From positions 36,732,611-36,796,610 of the forward strand of contig NC_092576.1 of the NCBI RefSeq assembly GCF_037975245.1: 64,000 bases of DNA, in the 5' to 3' direction. Below are positions 1 through 47,579 of this stretch, one piece after another (within the stretch, counting starts at the first letter, position 1; the number at the start of each line of letters is the position of its first letter). The notes under the pieces are model-generated. The model saw only the letters and a list, made by a program, of their open reading frames with translations. It was not told where the DNA came from and ran no database searches. Made by a program: the position numbers and the translations under genes. The stretch comes from Apostichopus japonicus. Taxonomy: Eukaryota; Echinodermata; Holothuroidea; Aspidochirotida; Stichopodidae.

Positions 1-625
1 TTTTTGGTCATTGATCATTCCTGTATGTCTTACACATTTATACGTAAATCTGATGCATATACATACATAGGCTACATACATAATATATACTTACGTGACG
101 TACATTTTATATACATAGGCTACATAGAGGGACATTGGGAAGTTTTGAAACTGTTCATCGTAGCCATAGAGACAAGGGAGGGGGGGGTATCAAAAAGGGA
201 CCATCATGACACTATCTAAGCTGACCGCTACCAACGGTTTGCGCGTAGCTTAGCTAGGAAAGTTTTGCCAAAAAAAGCCTCCCAGATTGCCGGAAATGGC
301 ATTTCCCAGGCACTTGTAAATTGCATCTTCACATTCATTATTTTGAATTCTCATGATTTAGAAATTTACACTTCCAAACTTAAAAGGTGAATTAGCAAAT
401 AAAAAATCGGTTAAAATCACTTTGTAGGGGAAAAGTAGGACTTTACATTACTTTAAAAGCTCTGCTTAATTTGTTCATACAATGGTAATTAAAGATGTTC
501 AAAAAACGCTAGGGAATTGTGATGTTAGCCGTATTGCCTACATATGCTGAGGGGAAGTTAGGTGTCAATTAATTATTACGTTTGTTTTATCATTATTTGT
601 TTTACATGCCAGAAGGGGCATAATT
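1..625. repeat. Interspersed repeat family A, copy 1 (cut by window edge)
   Basis: This stretch is nearly identical to 58931-59555 in the same orientation, with scattered substitutions and small indels. The similarity fades just after the GGGGCATA word near 625. A central part (about 240-350: GCGCGTAGCTTAG, then GGAAATGGC, CTTCCCAGGC or TTTCCCAGGC, and TTGTAA) also resembles the inside of the hAT-like element at 27466-27778, so this is probably a non-autonomous DNA element or a derivative of one. Short open frames inside are not coding. The true left end lies outside the window. Confidence 0.8.
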
Positions 626-2018
626 AGTCAAGCTCATTTGTAGGCGTAGAGTCCCCGGATCTAAATATAATTGTAGCAGATGTGTTGACTTTGTTGGTTC
701 GTTGCTTTCAATATTTTCAGATTGTGGTACTATTTACGATTTGTGCAAATATTTGAAGTGGATAGATATCATTTAAAGGTGGTCGCTTTACCCAGTCTTG
801 CAATTGTGTTCTGACGAAGTTTCCAAACGTACTGAAAATGTGTTGTACCTTACGACCAATACTCGCAGTGTGATAAACAATGTTCAGCAGTTCAGGATTT
901 ATGTTTGCCTGCCACTAAGGACGTCACTGGGTTTATATTTTAACGTAGACGATCATTGTCTATAACAAAAATATCTAGCTTTCTTGATATCAAAGTTAAA
1001 AAAAATCATATTCGTTAAACAATCAACAATTCAACAGATAAAATGATCTTAAGGTAAATTATCCAGATGCAAAATCTGAAAGTAACATCTTTTCGCTATG
1101 AATGCTGGTGAGCATTTGTTTGTGTTACCCGTGATGTTATTTGAAAAAAAAAACGTAATGGAACTGCGTTTAATAGGTACTTTTATTATGAGGTCAATCT
1201 GAAGGCTTCCCCTCTTTTCCTTTTCGCAGTGTTAAGGTTCTTTAGAAAAGGAAGTAATTTAGCTGTAATTGCTGTCTGAGCGCGATTTAAAACAAAAGAC
1301 GGAACTTTAAGGTCAGCCGATGTATAGGTACATTCGTTGCCGTTTACAGATTCTGCGCTTGAATCCAATCGATTCACTTTTATTTTGCATCGACTAAATA
1401 TTACGTTATTTTCTGCGTATATATTACGCCGTGCCTAGGGTGCAGTATCGCGTGGTTACGGAGAGTGATAACCATGTGGAAGGTGGAAATAGCGGTACTT
1501 CCCACTCGAAGATAATTACAAATGAATTACACGAAAACGTAAATCATTATAGAAACTGCTATACTTCTATCACGTCAAAGAAAGAGGGGTTGGGGCTCCT
1601 TAACAACACTTAATATACTTACACACCTATATCAATAATATCATAGAACATTCTCTGACAGCATGATCGTCCGATAAAGCTTGTTTGTGAGCGAATCAAA
1701 TAAAGAGGATCAGTCTAGGTATTGATTCATTTGCCAATGTTCTAAATATAGGACTGTACATAATGTACATGCTGTATATAATACTATGTATACGAAACTT
1801 CTCAAAACAGGAAACTATCTGTTCAGGGGTTGAAATACTTCAATTCTACAGGAAGTAATGAAGACGTTCTTTCATTCCATAATGTGTGTACGTAGATTAC
1901 ATTGAATCACATTGTTACAGGAATAAACACAAGGAATCATTCCGCCATTTTGTAATGTTACATTTTTAGAGTGTGGAAAGTAAATGAAATAGTTCCATGA
2001 GAGAAAATCTCACCACAC
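626..2018. other. Non-coding stretch
   Basis: AT-rich sequence. The open frames (for example 1431-1613) have no recognisable domain and no convincing splice context. I see no RNA gene or repeat. Confidence 0.5.
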
Positions 2019-2420
2019 TGGAGCTTAGGAGGTTACGTGGTGACTTGATTCAGGTTTTCAAGAGTGTGTATGGTGTGACAATTTATCCTTTACCGACTAT
2101 TTTATGTTTGCTAATAGTAGTTGTGCCAGAGGTTATTATCTGAAACTCCAAAAGTCACAAAGTAGGATAAATATACGGCATAATTTTTTTCTAATAGGGC
2201 TGTGAATGAGTGGAACGGTTTGCCTGGAAAAGTTGTACTTGTAGGTAGTGTGAATGGGTTTAAGAATGCTTTGGACAAGCTCTTTAAGAATTGTAATCGG
2301 GTCTAAATGTTTGTGTTTTCCGGTTTTTTCTCTCTCCGATAGGGTCCTTGATGGGGACTTGAGTGTCCCTCCTGATCCTTTTTTTTTTCTACTAAACTGA
2401 ACAAATAAACTAAATCAGAG
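2019..2420 (+). mobile_element. LINE (non-LTR retrotransposon) 3' fragment
   Basis: With small frame corrections the stretch reads as the carboxy end of a non-LTR reverse transcriptase ORF. It begins with a LRRLRGDLIQVFK segment near 2022-2062 and ends with FFSNRAVNEWNGLP followed by a FKNALDKLFKN segment, stopping at TAA 2304-2306. The pattern (RLRGDLI, then an S-R-V/A-x-x-x-W-N-x-L-P word, then F-K-x-x-L-D) is the usual end of RTs from the Jockey/CR1-like side of the LINE tree. Downstream is a short 3' UTR with a GGGACTTGAGTGTCCC stem and a T-run, fading near 2420. The copy is 5'-truncated and frameshifted, so it is dead. Confidence 0.72.
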
Positions 2421-3036
2421 AAGAAGTATGACTTAATTGATCATCAAAGAAAAACAAAATCTAGCCATGCAGTTTTCATAAACACAATTATTCCCAGTAT
2501 TAGACTGGAGAGCGAGATAACGTTAGTTTCTACCGTTAACGTAACAATAACGTTTGATTCGTATGACCGGATTATATATACCGAACAATTTGTTATGTTT
2601 TTCTTTATTCGGAACCGTGGGAACTTTAACGGGTGAAAACTGAGGGTCAAAAGTGCAAAGGGTTATAGAAATTACAGGAGGTTGATAGGAACTTAAAGGA
2701 GGTATAACATCACTTCACTGTACTGTATGATATAGCTAGCTAGTTAGTTACATTCTCCAGGATATAAGGCTGATAGCGATGGTACCTGTACAAACTTGCA
2801 ATGCGTAATGTACAATCCCGAACCCTCAACTGCGTACTAAATGCATCATATCATTTCAAATTCAACATACACTTCACCGGAACGTCGTGTTTTGTGGCCC
2901 TATTGTCGTGAAATTGCATCCAAAAGCAAGCTTTATTCACAAGTAACAATTTATTCTTGTTAACAATCTGTTTTACATGATATGTGAGGTCTTCCGTTGA
3001 AAGTAATTAACAAAGCGTGCAAGGGGCAGTGGTGGA
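2421..3036. other. Non-coding stretch
   Basis: AT-rich sequence between the LINE fragment and a small tandem duplication. The minus-strand open frame at 2444-2650 shows no recognisable motif. Confidence 0.45.
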
Positions 3037-3265
3037 GTGCCGTGGAAGGCTCAGTATGAGTTGCCTACGCAGCTAACCTATGAAAGTGTAATTGTGCAGA
3101 GACTATATGAAAGTTTAGGTTGCAACGTCTAGTCATGTGGGTACCTAAGCGCGCTTGTGAGCGCCATGACAGGCTCAGAATAAGTTGCCTACGCAGCTAG
3201 CCTCTGAAACTGCAAATACACAGATATTAAATGAAACTTTAATTCTCATCGTCCAGTCAGGTTGG
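3037..3265. repeat. Tandem duplication, period 124 bp
   Basis: Two diverged copies start at 3037 and 3161. Both carry AGGCTCAG, a nearby GTTGCCTACGCAGCTA word and CTGAAA or ATGAAA. No coding potential is seen. Confidence 0.75.
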
Positions 3266-3292
3266 TTTCGTTCACTTGCAAGTAATGCCTAT

Positions 3293-3318
3293 ATTGTAGC
3301 GCGCACGCGCACTACAAT
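3293..3318. repeat. 26-bp near-palindrome
   Basis: ATTGTAG at 3293 pairs with CTACAAT ending at 3318, around a GCGC-rich centre with a few mismatches. It lies next to the 124-bp duplication and could be the end of a small element, or a structured site. Confidence 0.5.
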
Positions 3319-3369
3319 AATGCTAAAACAATATATGACGTAACCGTTGTCACCTGGCTCTAAACATAG

Positions 3370-3666
3370 TTCGTTGCCTCCACGGAGCTCAGTGGACGTT
3401 TAACTAAAACATACGAGAGGGAAATCGCACAATTTGTAAAACACGTAGGTTTTTTGGCTATAGTATTTTCAAACCCTAAGCTTGAAGTGATCTTGCAAGC
3501 AGGCATTGATATGGCTATGGATAAACGTCGGAACGCTTTCTCAAGTACAACATTGAAAACAGGGCAAAAAATTATTACTTGGAATGCAAGTTGTACACAA
3601 GAAATCACGGAAATGAGAAATGAAATCGAATCAATCGAGGATTTCTGTATTACAGCAGTAAATTAA
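3370..3666 (+). CDS. Possible orphan terminal exon, unknown protein
   Basis: A continuous open frame of 98 codons ends at TAA 3664-3666. It begins right after a TAG that can serve as a splice acceptor (CTCTAAACATAG, then TTCGTT). The translation is mixed and soluble-looking (starting VASTELSGRLTKTYEREI, ending IESIEDFCITAVN), with no low-complexity bias. I recognise no domain. It could be the last exon of a gene whose other exons were lost or lie further upstream, or a chance frame; the polypyrimidine tract is weak. It has no visible link to the NLR gene. Confidence 0.3.
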   Translation, partial: FVASTELSGRLTKTYEREIAQFVKHVGFLAIVFSNPKLEVILQAGIDMAMDKRRNAFSSTTLKTGQKIITWNASCTQEITEMRNEIESIEDFCITAVN

Positions 3667-6600
3667 CAAAATGTATTCAATGGAACAGACAATAATACTC
3701 GTTGTGCTTCCTGTTATGTTAATGAGGAAATCATTGTTAGTTTCATTTATAATATTTGTAGGCCTAATTTATTTTATAATTTACTACTCTAACTTCTCAT
3801 TTGAGACAAGCGTTAATGATAAAACTCCAGTTAGTATTTTAAAATAACAAATTATAATTTCATACATTTTGGCAGTGAGGATTAAAGAGTTGGTGGTGAT
3901 GGTTTCTATATACAAAGTTGTATCCATTCTACAGAAACTATCAGACGTTATATCAGACTCCAACCAGTTGAGTTATTTAATGAAATCACGTACCCTGATC
4001 GCAGTATAGTAAGTGGCAGTGTGTTATATACAGACTGCACGGTGGTTCTATATCTACATTCCGCACGGATTTTACTCCTTTTTGGAATTTGACGCAGTTA
4101 CCCAGTAAAACTTGCCTTATCTTAGACGACTTTAATTTTAATCAACTTAACTATACGGATGTGACAACAATGTTTCTAGTTTACTGTGTACAGCTGTTTT
4201 TTCATGCCATGTATATCTCAAGCCTACAATGATTTCGGAAACTCATCTTTCCACATTTTTGCATATGTCACAACAATAATGTTTGAACATGTAGGCGCAC
4301 TATAGTCTTTGCAGATAAGTAACGACTAAATACTTTCTACATTCTAGATGCTTTCTGCAATCACAGAAGATCTGGAAGATAAATTTAAAAGTGCACTAAA
4401 CAGTAGGCTGATATTTATACATTCACAACGTATATAAATACAAGGTATGCACGAACAAATCAATAGGTTCTTGATGAGACTATAGTGCAAAGGTTAAAAA
4501 TGAACTTTTACTTGTTTAGAAATTAATATAATAAATTTCTTTATCCTTTTGGCTCTCTACTAATGATGTTTGACAGCTTAGAGTGTCTTTATGAATGATA
4601 TAAATGCTTTCAAACTTAGATGTTGTAAATAACTTTGAAACTAAGAGAAACTCTGGGTAATTTTTCTCCAGGTAACAGACCCAAATTCTTCTCACACATT
4701 TAACTTCTCACACCAGATGGTACACAGACAAGCAATAACGTACGTTACTGTTAACACTTAAAGGGAGAATAATACATAAACTGGTAAATTAAATACTGGA
4801 TTCCTTTTAATAGAACCACAAAAGGGGAGGGGTGGCAGGTGTAGTGGACAACTGATACATGCCTCCCACGGAATTCTCAAGTTACCCTATATCAAACAAG
4901 GCAAATAATATATAGTAGTAGAGCCTGCCAGAGACCACACATGTAACAGGGAACATCTTCATCACAGATAGGTCTATAATCTGTATTGAGGTTTGTGAAG
5001 ATATATCACTATGTAGGGATCAACGATAAAGGAATTCGGGAATGTAAATGAATGGAGGATGGGTATATCATACGCAAAACTCACACTTATACGCAGATCT
5101 AGGGAGTAGTTTAATGTGAATGTTTTCGCATTGGTATTTCACATAAATATAAAAGGGTTTCTTACTGTCAATTCAACAGCTAAAGACATTTGATATTTCA
5201 TATTTAAAGATACATACTAGCTATGATTCCATACTTGTACTCTAATAGTAAATGCAATTGAGGTGATTCATTCAACATTTTACAAACACATTGTTTAACC
5301 TACAGCGTGTAAGATAGAAAATGAAACCGACGTCAATTAGTTTACAAATGGTTTGAATTTTTCCGGCTAAGGAAATGACCGTGCAAGGAGTATATCTAAT
5401 AAATATATAAAAATGATTGAATTACCATTTATTGCATCCTTCCGCCAGTTCAACCGGCAGTGCATGTTAAACTCAAATTATTATGATTTTATGTACGTTA
5501 TAGATATATCGCGTGAGTATTCTATAACTGTTTAAGGACAAACCCTGTTCCAGGTTTGCGCTCTTCACTAAACTATATGCTGTATTATGACATGTAGAAT
5601 GACTTCAACTATAAAGCTGTGTGCTGAAAGCCATAGTGATTATTATATACCACGGAACCGCTTTTTACTTTGATTTATGAGAACATTGGATCAGGCGAAT
5701 TGAGGCGTACGTACAAACTAAGTTACTTATAACTTCATGTATAGGCCCAGTCATAATTAAATATCAGCTCAATCCAATCAGCGCAACGTTGTGCATACTA
5801 TTTGTTTGCCTATATGTAGGCCATATAATCAAGCTAGTTAATGTACCACTTTATTTACCTCTCTACCGTTACAGACCAGTCTAGTAGGTTACAACTCATT
5901 TGGTTTTATTTTAGAGTAATAACATTGCGTCAAAGTTGTTATCATTACGGCTTGTCCATTAACCCAGACACATAACTTCTTTTCACAATTCGTAACTACG
6001 ATAAGTAGGCCTATATCAATTGTTAGGAAGGTTTGTGATAAAAAAAAAAGTAGCTTCTTGCGATCTCAATTTAGAACGGGTGTCATTTTGTTTAAAACCA
6101 TTTATTGATGTTACCTTATGGTGGTGTTGAAAATTGTTTGTCAATATGGTTCCCTTTTGTCATTCTTAAGTTCGACCTCTTTCAAGGAGATCGGCAGAGC
6201 CGGAACTATCTTGTAATTTTACTGCTGAGAGGGAGCAAATAATGAAGATACGACGTCGTATTTATAGTGGTTATGGACACTTCAATACTGTTTGAAAATA
6301 AATAAAGTATATGTATTCTTTAATAGAACATAATCTGAGGAAGTATAGCTAGCTATTACGATGAGAAGGTAGAATGCATTTGAAGTCCACTTAGTACTGG
6401 TTCTTATCAATATTAGTATGCATGTGTTTGCCTAATATCCTTAGTGCATAAGCTTTGTAAAATATCGTGAAGCATATAGCGTATACACATGAAACAGTTA
6501 CGTGATATAACACTGTACTTACTAATCCGTACGTATACGTCTTTCCTGGGGTGTTGTCCGTTCACCCGAGTTCCGTGATTGCGCACTAGAGAACCGTTGC

Positions 6601-8797
6601 GGAATAAGGAAGTGTTTGTCGAAAGTACTATTGTAGCATATAGGCTGAGGCTGTATGTATACAATGTTACGTAACGGGTATTTACGGAAAGAAAAGAGAA
6701 TCTAGTGACAAATTAAATGTTGCTTTACACAATATGTTGTACAACCGTAAAAACTTGAACAGAAATTTGAAATTAGGGATGATAGTAAACTGGTTCTGCT
6801 GAAAATTCTACATGTCACATGTAAATATGCACACCGACTTGAGAAGTTCCATCTTCGGTGGAGAACAATATTGAGCGGTTGTATGGCTGATGTAGATACA
6901 AACACTGCTTTCCTGAGCTTAAAGGTTATGACAGCTATTTGTGCTCGAATAATATACTCATATCAAATACAAAACATGAACAGGTATTGCTTTTGCAACA
7001 AAGGTTTGTATTGTGTTTCCGTGGAAGAGATCTGCACCATTTTCCTATTACTATTCCTATTTTCCGGAAGTTAAAGTGTATCGTCAAACACAATTGCTGT
7101 AGATTGTTTGCATCTTTAGGTTAAAAAAAAACACATCCTCATAGTACTTGAATATGTGGAGATACACATTCTCAATATTTGGTGATGTTTTATGCTGAAA
7201 AATGTCAACAGTAAAATTAGCAATATCATTGTTGCGGGAGAAATGTCTTTTTCCACTATAAACTGTACATATCATTTGTCCGCAATGTTTTTACAAGCTG
7301 TTGCATAGTGATCAAATGCTAAATGCCCAAAATAACACATGAGAACGTTACAAATGTAACACACATCTTGACATCTAAAGTGTAAATCAACCAATGTTGA
7401 AGATAATATGCTGAGATGGTAACACATATAACCATCTACACGTGATCGACCAATTTTTGTAGTAGGGAACTAATTTCCTGCCCAAAATACTTTACATTCA
7501 GAGAACAATATCTATATAGAGTTAAGAATGTAATAGAGATGGTATTTTCAACTAAGTAACTACATGTTACTTTTCATGTTAACATCGCATGTTATCATTG
7601 CAACCCGTCTAACTTCATCAAACAAACATTCACTATTTAGCTATGCTCCTAGCACAAAAGGCAGGATTTATGAGGTAGACGCAATTTCCAACACGCTTTC
7701 CATCCCATCCCACCCCTCCCACCCCCTCCCCCACCAAAAAAATGCCGAATACCAAAAAAAGAAATTTCTGAAAAGTATTTTGTCCTTTCAAATCTCTATG
7801 AGAAAACAAATAGTATTTGAAAGTGTTACATTTTCGAAGGATTCACTCCCAGGACCCTCCTCTCTTGCTTTTTACCAATAAGTGTACCTCCATTCAATCA
7901 GATATAAAGCAAAATAAACCGTTTTCTTAATGCAGCACTCGACAACAGCCATGGCTAGCTGAATCAAGTTCAAATGAGCGTAGTGTTGTAATGTTTTATC
8001 GGTACCAGTGGAATAATGGTTCAAAATAATATATGTAAGGGTACACACATTGGGCTAAGATTACAATGTTATGTATCGAACTTGAAAGTAAAATCTTCAA
8101 ATCCTACAATGCCATGCTGTAGCAAATAGTAGATCATTATTAGGCCCCTAACATAACGTTAGATCTACCTAGAAAAATTAAGGGAATGCAACTTAACCTT
8201 GGTATCATACCTGTGTTTAATTTCTCTAATTAATGTTAACCTCAGAAAAAGTAATAATTCGCTAAATGGTTGTCTTTACTGGCTAACTACATCGTTGTAC
8301 AGGTATAGGCCTAGCATAGTTGTATATCACTATATGATTGGTGTGCAAGTTAGACCTTTAATAAGCCGTAGTGAACATTTTTACTTGGAGTAATATGAGC
8401 AGTAAACATATCTTATGGATTACTTTAACTTAAACCTTTAGTGTTCCTATTTTTAAGCCAGTTTAGTATATTAGTATTGTTAAGCGACTGGTGTTATCAA
8501 ATTCATCAAATTTATCAAACTGACAAACTTTATATATCGATACCATTCGTGAACTTATTGGTTTTTGAGCTCAGGTGCTCCTTATGTCTGCGCACGGTAT
8601 TTGCATATAAAAGCGAATACAATGCGTGTGTCGATACTCATAAAATACGAGAAATTGTTCAAAACAGTGTTTGACCTCATAATGCATTCAAATGATATCA
8701 CCGACTGTATCTAACGCCAAAAGGGACAAAAACTATGTGGATCTAAGTCATTATGTGAATGCAAATTGCTGCCACAATATAACGATAACAAGTCTTT
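3667..8797. other. Long intergenic stretch without recognisable genes
   Basis: About 5 kb of AT-rich sequence. The open frames (6413-6664 minus, 6871-7074 plus, 7564-7881 plus and others) are short, lack splice context and show no domain. I see no transposon ends or RNA genes. Confidence 0.45.
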
Positions 8798-8946
8798 ATG
8801 TGGCGCTATCAGCACCGCCACATACTGACCAAGAACATATTATTTATCATGCGGTCATTACACTGTCACATAACGACCGCCGAAACTGTACTATAATGAT
8901 CTTTTTTTTTCATAAGTCTTTATGTGGCTTATCTATCGCCACATAA
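8798..8946. repeat. Cluster of three short hairpins
   Basis: Three inverted repeats lie within 149 bp. ATGTGGCG (8798-8805) pairs with CGCCACAT (8816-8823). GCGGTCATTA (8851-8860) pairs with TAACGACCGC (8871-8880) with one mismatch. TTATGTGGC (8920-8928) pairs with GCCACATAA (8938-8946). The first and third share the TATGTGGC arm, so the outer arms can also pair with each other. Confidence 0.6.
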
Positions 8947-11900
8947 GGAATTGTGGTGATGGATGCTACTGTACATAAGGACTTTTCCATCCGATGGGGC
9001 TATTCAATATTTACACCAGATAACATGAATTTCTTTTATTAGACGAGCGCGCAACTAGTGTAAACATTACGTAGTCTGTTCACTCGTTCGCGTGAGGTCT
9101 TCGTTTTACTTATAGTGTGCATGATGTACGGTTTCATTGTTACTGTAGGCAAAGTGTAAGCAAATATAACAAGAAATACTACTACTAGTCTACGCCTTGT
9201 AGGGCTAATTTTACTTTAGTAAGCCCAGGGCTAGTACAGTGTATAAAGTAGATGGAGGAGTAGGATAAGACCTATGATCATACATGTTATTATATGCATT
9301 ATAATGCAACGTTTATGGCCTAGGCGTACGCTATGATATATACGCACTGTGCCTAAAGTCAACGTGTTTCTGTTCTTTGATTTTGATTTTACTGAGACGT
9401 AGAGAGAGTAAACTGTTACCCATAGGCATATCACGTGCTCCGATTATGTATATTTTAATGCAGAATGGTTTTGGTTGGATGTGTTTCATTGTTTGTTTGC
9501 TTAGTTTCAACGCACTTAAAAAGCACATTGTTCTATTTTATCAAGCTCAACTGAAAATAAGATATGATGTGTTATCAAGTCACGTTGCCTGTATTTATTT
9601 GAACAATATCTAGGTGATTATTTGATTAGAAGAAACAGAAGTAGCTAGGCTAGAGTGTCAGTTAGAATGTTTATATTTATGATATAATCTAGTGGATTTC
9701 ACTAAGAAATAATACAGGAAACAAATATGTTATATAGGCGCATCTAGGCGTATTGGAAACAGCATGGCTAGATCGAAATATACATTGGTGTTGTTATTGA
9801 CTTGATGAAAAAGGAATTTTTATTAGTGAAGGTTCGATCTCTGGCCGAGTAAAAGTAGGTTACATCTTTTTTTTTTTCTAGAGCAATATATGGTTTCCCT
9901 TCTAGTGTGATCCACTAAATTTAAAAGAAGAATCTCAATTGGATGAAAAATGTTGATTGTGAAGCCACCAATGCAAAATTGTAACCATTAATTGTTTCTC
10001 CCGCAATCGTGGTCGCGTAGATTTGTAAAATAATTGCCCTCCAATGTATAATCATTATTGCTATACACATGTAGTCTTCTTTCCTTTATAGTGCACTGGT
10101 CTGACAACTTGTCTGTATATGTCACGTCAATGCAAATTTAGGAGAAAACTGTTTGCTCACAAGTTGTTGAGCATACTTTTCCAGGAATTCATTCTCATGA
10201 AACATAGTTTTGCCAAATAATAGTTTTTGGAATATTTAAATGGTTAACACTATTTCTGAAACACTTAAAAATCGTTAGTGTTTATTAGAAGTTTTTCTTA
10301 GTATTTAAGCCATTGATTTCCGAGTGAACACTAACTAGGCCTAACTGTGGTACAACTGTTACCATTTCTATAACTTATGTGTATGTGCATTGACTATATA
10401 ATATAGCACTTAATGTATTTGGTCCCTTGATGATATGGAAAAAGCATAACTTTTTTCTATTTTCATTTCATTCCATTTCATTCAATGGGGAGAATATGTG
10501 TTACCATTGAATGCTCCAACAGTACTTACCAACAAGATAAGTGGAATTCACAGTTCTTTTGGCGCTGTGACTACATTTCTTTCTATGGCATGGGTACGTA
10601 GGGCCTCAGATGTACATATTACAGAATAATATGTTTTATTTAAATAGTTTGTAGATCTAGGAAGATCTCATGAGACATGCCAGACTATAAATCCACCTCC
10701 AAGCAAAGAAATACTAGATAAATAAAAATAAAATATAGAACAATAGCATAAAACATGGGAAAGAGGGTTCAGACTGGAATTGTTGTAACTGTAAATGTGT
10801 ATTTAAGAAACACTGGTGGGAGATGGGGGAGTGCAGCGATTGATTCTTCAAATTTGGTGACAATGATTGCTGTCAAAGGAGCTCAATGAATTTTATATTT
10901 GCCAAATCTTCCGTCATACAGCCTTATTCAAACAAATAATGTTGTGTTTTAAAGAGTGCCAAAATTCCACTGTTCTTTGACTATAAACTTGTATAATAAT
11001 GTCATTATTCCAAGAAAAGCAAATCCATTTAATATATGCCTAGCCTAAACATCTTTGCACAGATTCCCCTAAGCTGTCAACGAAACTCACTGAGCTCCTT
11101 TAAGCACATATACAACATTTTAAGACGACTACCTGATGGTGTTTTTCCATTCATCTGATAAGAAGTGTTCATAAGTTGACGGAGCATATATCAAATAAAA
11201 TAAATTGTAATAAATACTTTTTCTTAAAGTTTCTTTATTTCGTTTTATTAGTAGACTTTTTTTCAAAACGATCTGTGCAATCAGGTACCTAAAGTAATAC
11301 AGCACAATACTTTACTCACATATCATAGATGTTACTTTGTTTGCGTCTCATAACATTTGAAAGTACACATTTAACTAAACATAAGTGTGGTAATTTCTTT
11401 ATTGAAAATGTCTTTTGCCAGGTAGTTTTAAGAAAAATCTGTGAAGTTGTGAACATCTTTTAATTTCTGATCTTGCTCCTCATCAAACTTCTAATAATAA
11501 TAATAATAATCAGGCAGTTATATTTACGACGCTTAGGAGACCGCGAATTTGGGAGAAGCCAGCAAGGGCTTATAGATTACAACTTTCAAGTTGGCTTCCA
11601 ATTTAACATTTTAACTCAAATTTGGAATCCTTTTAGTCATTTCAGATGGGAAAACCGTAGATAGCTGTTGGATGAAAAACCCACCTTGGTATGACCCGGC
11701 CGATTGTCAAGCCCCATTGCTTCAAATAAAATCGCCTTTATCCACATGACCACAGCAGATATATCCGTATCAACCCATGACGAGAATGCATAGACATTTG
11801 GCCAGAACACTTCATAACTGATCCTGTATTTTTCCCTGTGCTATGAGCAAACCATGACTCATTCCCTTATTGACCCCTTTTACAACTTTCTACCTAAACG

Positions 11901-12850
11901 GCAACAATCCCACCCCTTCCGGCCACACCCCGTCGAAATCCATGAAAGCTTGACCATTTTACAAGAGTTTTCTTAAGTCTAGTTTTATTTATGAAATTAA
12001 ATTATCCACATATGCACAGTGATAATATAAAAAAAGAAGGGACTGCCTAATTTTCTGATATGTTATTCCTTGTTTTCACAACCTTCGTAAGGACACTGAA
12101 CACAAGTTTGATAATTTGTGGGAAAAAATGTACAGTCTTCTTTGAAAAGAAGAATACCACAGTATTTCAATGATGTATATGGGCTTGTAATAAAGGGTAA
12201 TTACTGCCTAAATGTAAAAGAAAGGGCGTTTCATAGTTTGCACTAATTAATGAGTTTCTCAGATTTATCAAAACTTCAAATGAATATATCTTGAAAGCGG
12301 AAACCTTATTCGAAAAAAAATCAAAAGATTTTGAATGACATTATCAAACACAACATGTGTACTGCATATGTGGCAAATTGGCGAGCTGTCAGTAGTACTT
12401 ATGGAGTCTGTTATATGTCACAGAGTGACATTATCAATTAATCAATTAATTTGACTAAATTAGACATGGATCCGTCTGCACAAGTCTTTTGTACCGTTTT
12501 AGATCGCCGCATGTGTAAGTAGCCAAAGCACAAATACAACATAGGAACATTTTAATTTACCGTGTTATGAGTATGTGTACGTAATCGCGGCAAAATGAAG
12601 ATTGCTACAAACAAGCAGAGCGTAATTATAAATCATATTTACGAAATTTGTTAATAAATTTTTTAATGTAAGCCTTAAATTTACAACCAAAAAAAAACAA
12701 ATTAATTAAGTACAAAATCAATCATATTTTTGTATATGCCTTCAAAACCAATTTTCGTTGGTTCCGTCAATCTTAATGTATGATAAAAACTTGCTGATTT
12801 TGTTCCTTTCTTTCATATCCCAGACAAATCAACAATATAATTCTGTCATT
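8947..12850. other. Intergenic stretch upstream of the NLR gene
   Basis: AT-rich, with short microsatellite-like tracts (AAT near 11493-11508) and no recognisable gene. The open frames at 9377-9613 and 11473-11664 have no domain. The NLR promoter or an unrecognised 5' UTR exon could lie here, but nothing marks it. Confidence 0.4.
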
Positions 12851-13146
12851 AAACTATACCATGATACGCATTTATGTACAATAAAAGGTAGATTCATACA
12901 CATGTATAGAAATGATACAGTTTTCACCATCGATTACAAGAGGGTGAGAGCAAACTGCCAAAGTGTAACATGAAAAGTCCAGGGATGAGTACATTAAACG
13001 AACAGTTAACGAACAGATAATTTCGTATGATAACTATAACAGTATACGCATGTATGTACAATAAAAGGTAGCTTCATACACACCATGTATATCACTTATA
13101 CAGTTTGCACTATCGATCACAAGAGGGAGACAGCCAAAATGCAACA
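12851..13146. repeat. Tandem duplication, period 180 bp, upstream of the NLR start
   Basis: TACGCATTTATGTACAATAA at 12865 recurs as TACGCATGTATGTACAATAA at 13045. Both are followed by a similar GGTAG-TTCATACACA segment, an ATCGATTACAAGAGGG or ATCGATCACAAGAGGG segment, and an A/T-rich end. The two copies sit 150-430 bp upstream of the start codon. Between them lies the short NACHT-exon copy at 12971-13008. Confidence 0.75.
12971..13008 (+). pseudogene. 38-bp copy of part of the NACHT exon
   Basis: These 38 bases match 16999-17036 of the NACHT exon at 36 positions by eye, differing only at the tenth base and at one base before the AACGAACAG word. The shared stretch includes GGGATGAGTACATT and AACGAACAGTTA and would encode the EKSRDEYIQRTV-like segment. 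The flanks do not match. It is too long and too similar for chance. It may be a fragment left by gene conversion, template switching or ectopic insertion. It is not expected to be translated. Confidence 0.65.
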
Positions 13147-13293
13147 TTAACCGTTCAAAGTATCAACATTATGGAAACCCATATATATCTCGAGTAATCC
13201 ATTTATTGTCTTGACTGTGTAACTTCACAAAGAATTTGCACCGAAAGTAATTCACTCTTCTTTGTATTTTGCATGCGAAACTACAGACCTAAG

Positions 13294-47542
<34,249 letters not shown>

Positions 47543-47579
47543 ATGAATTCAACAATCACTTGTTTCTGAAGACAACCTG

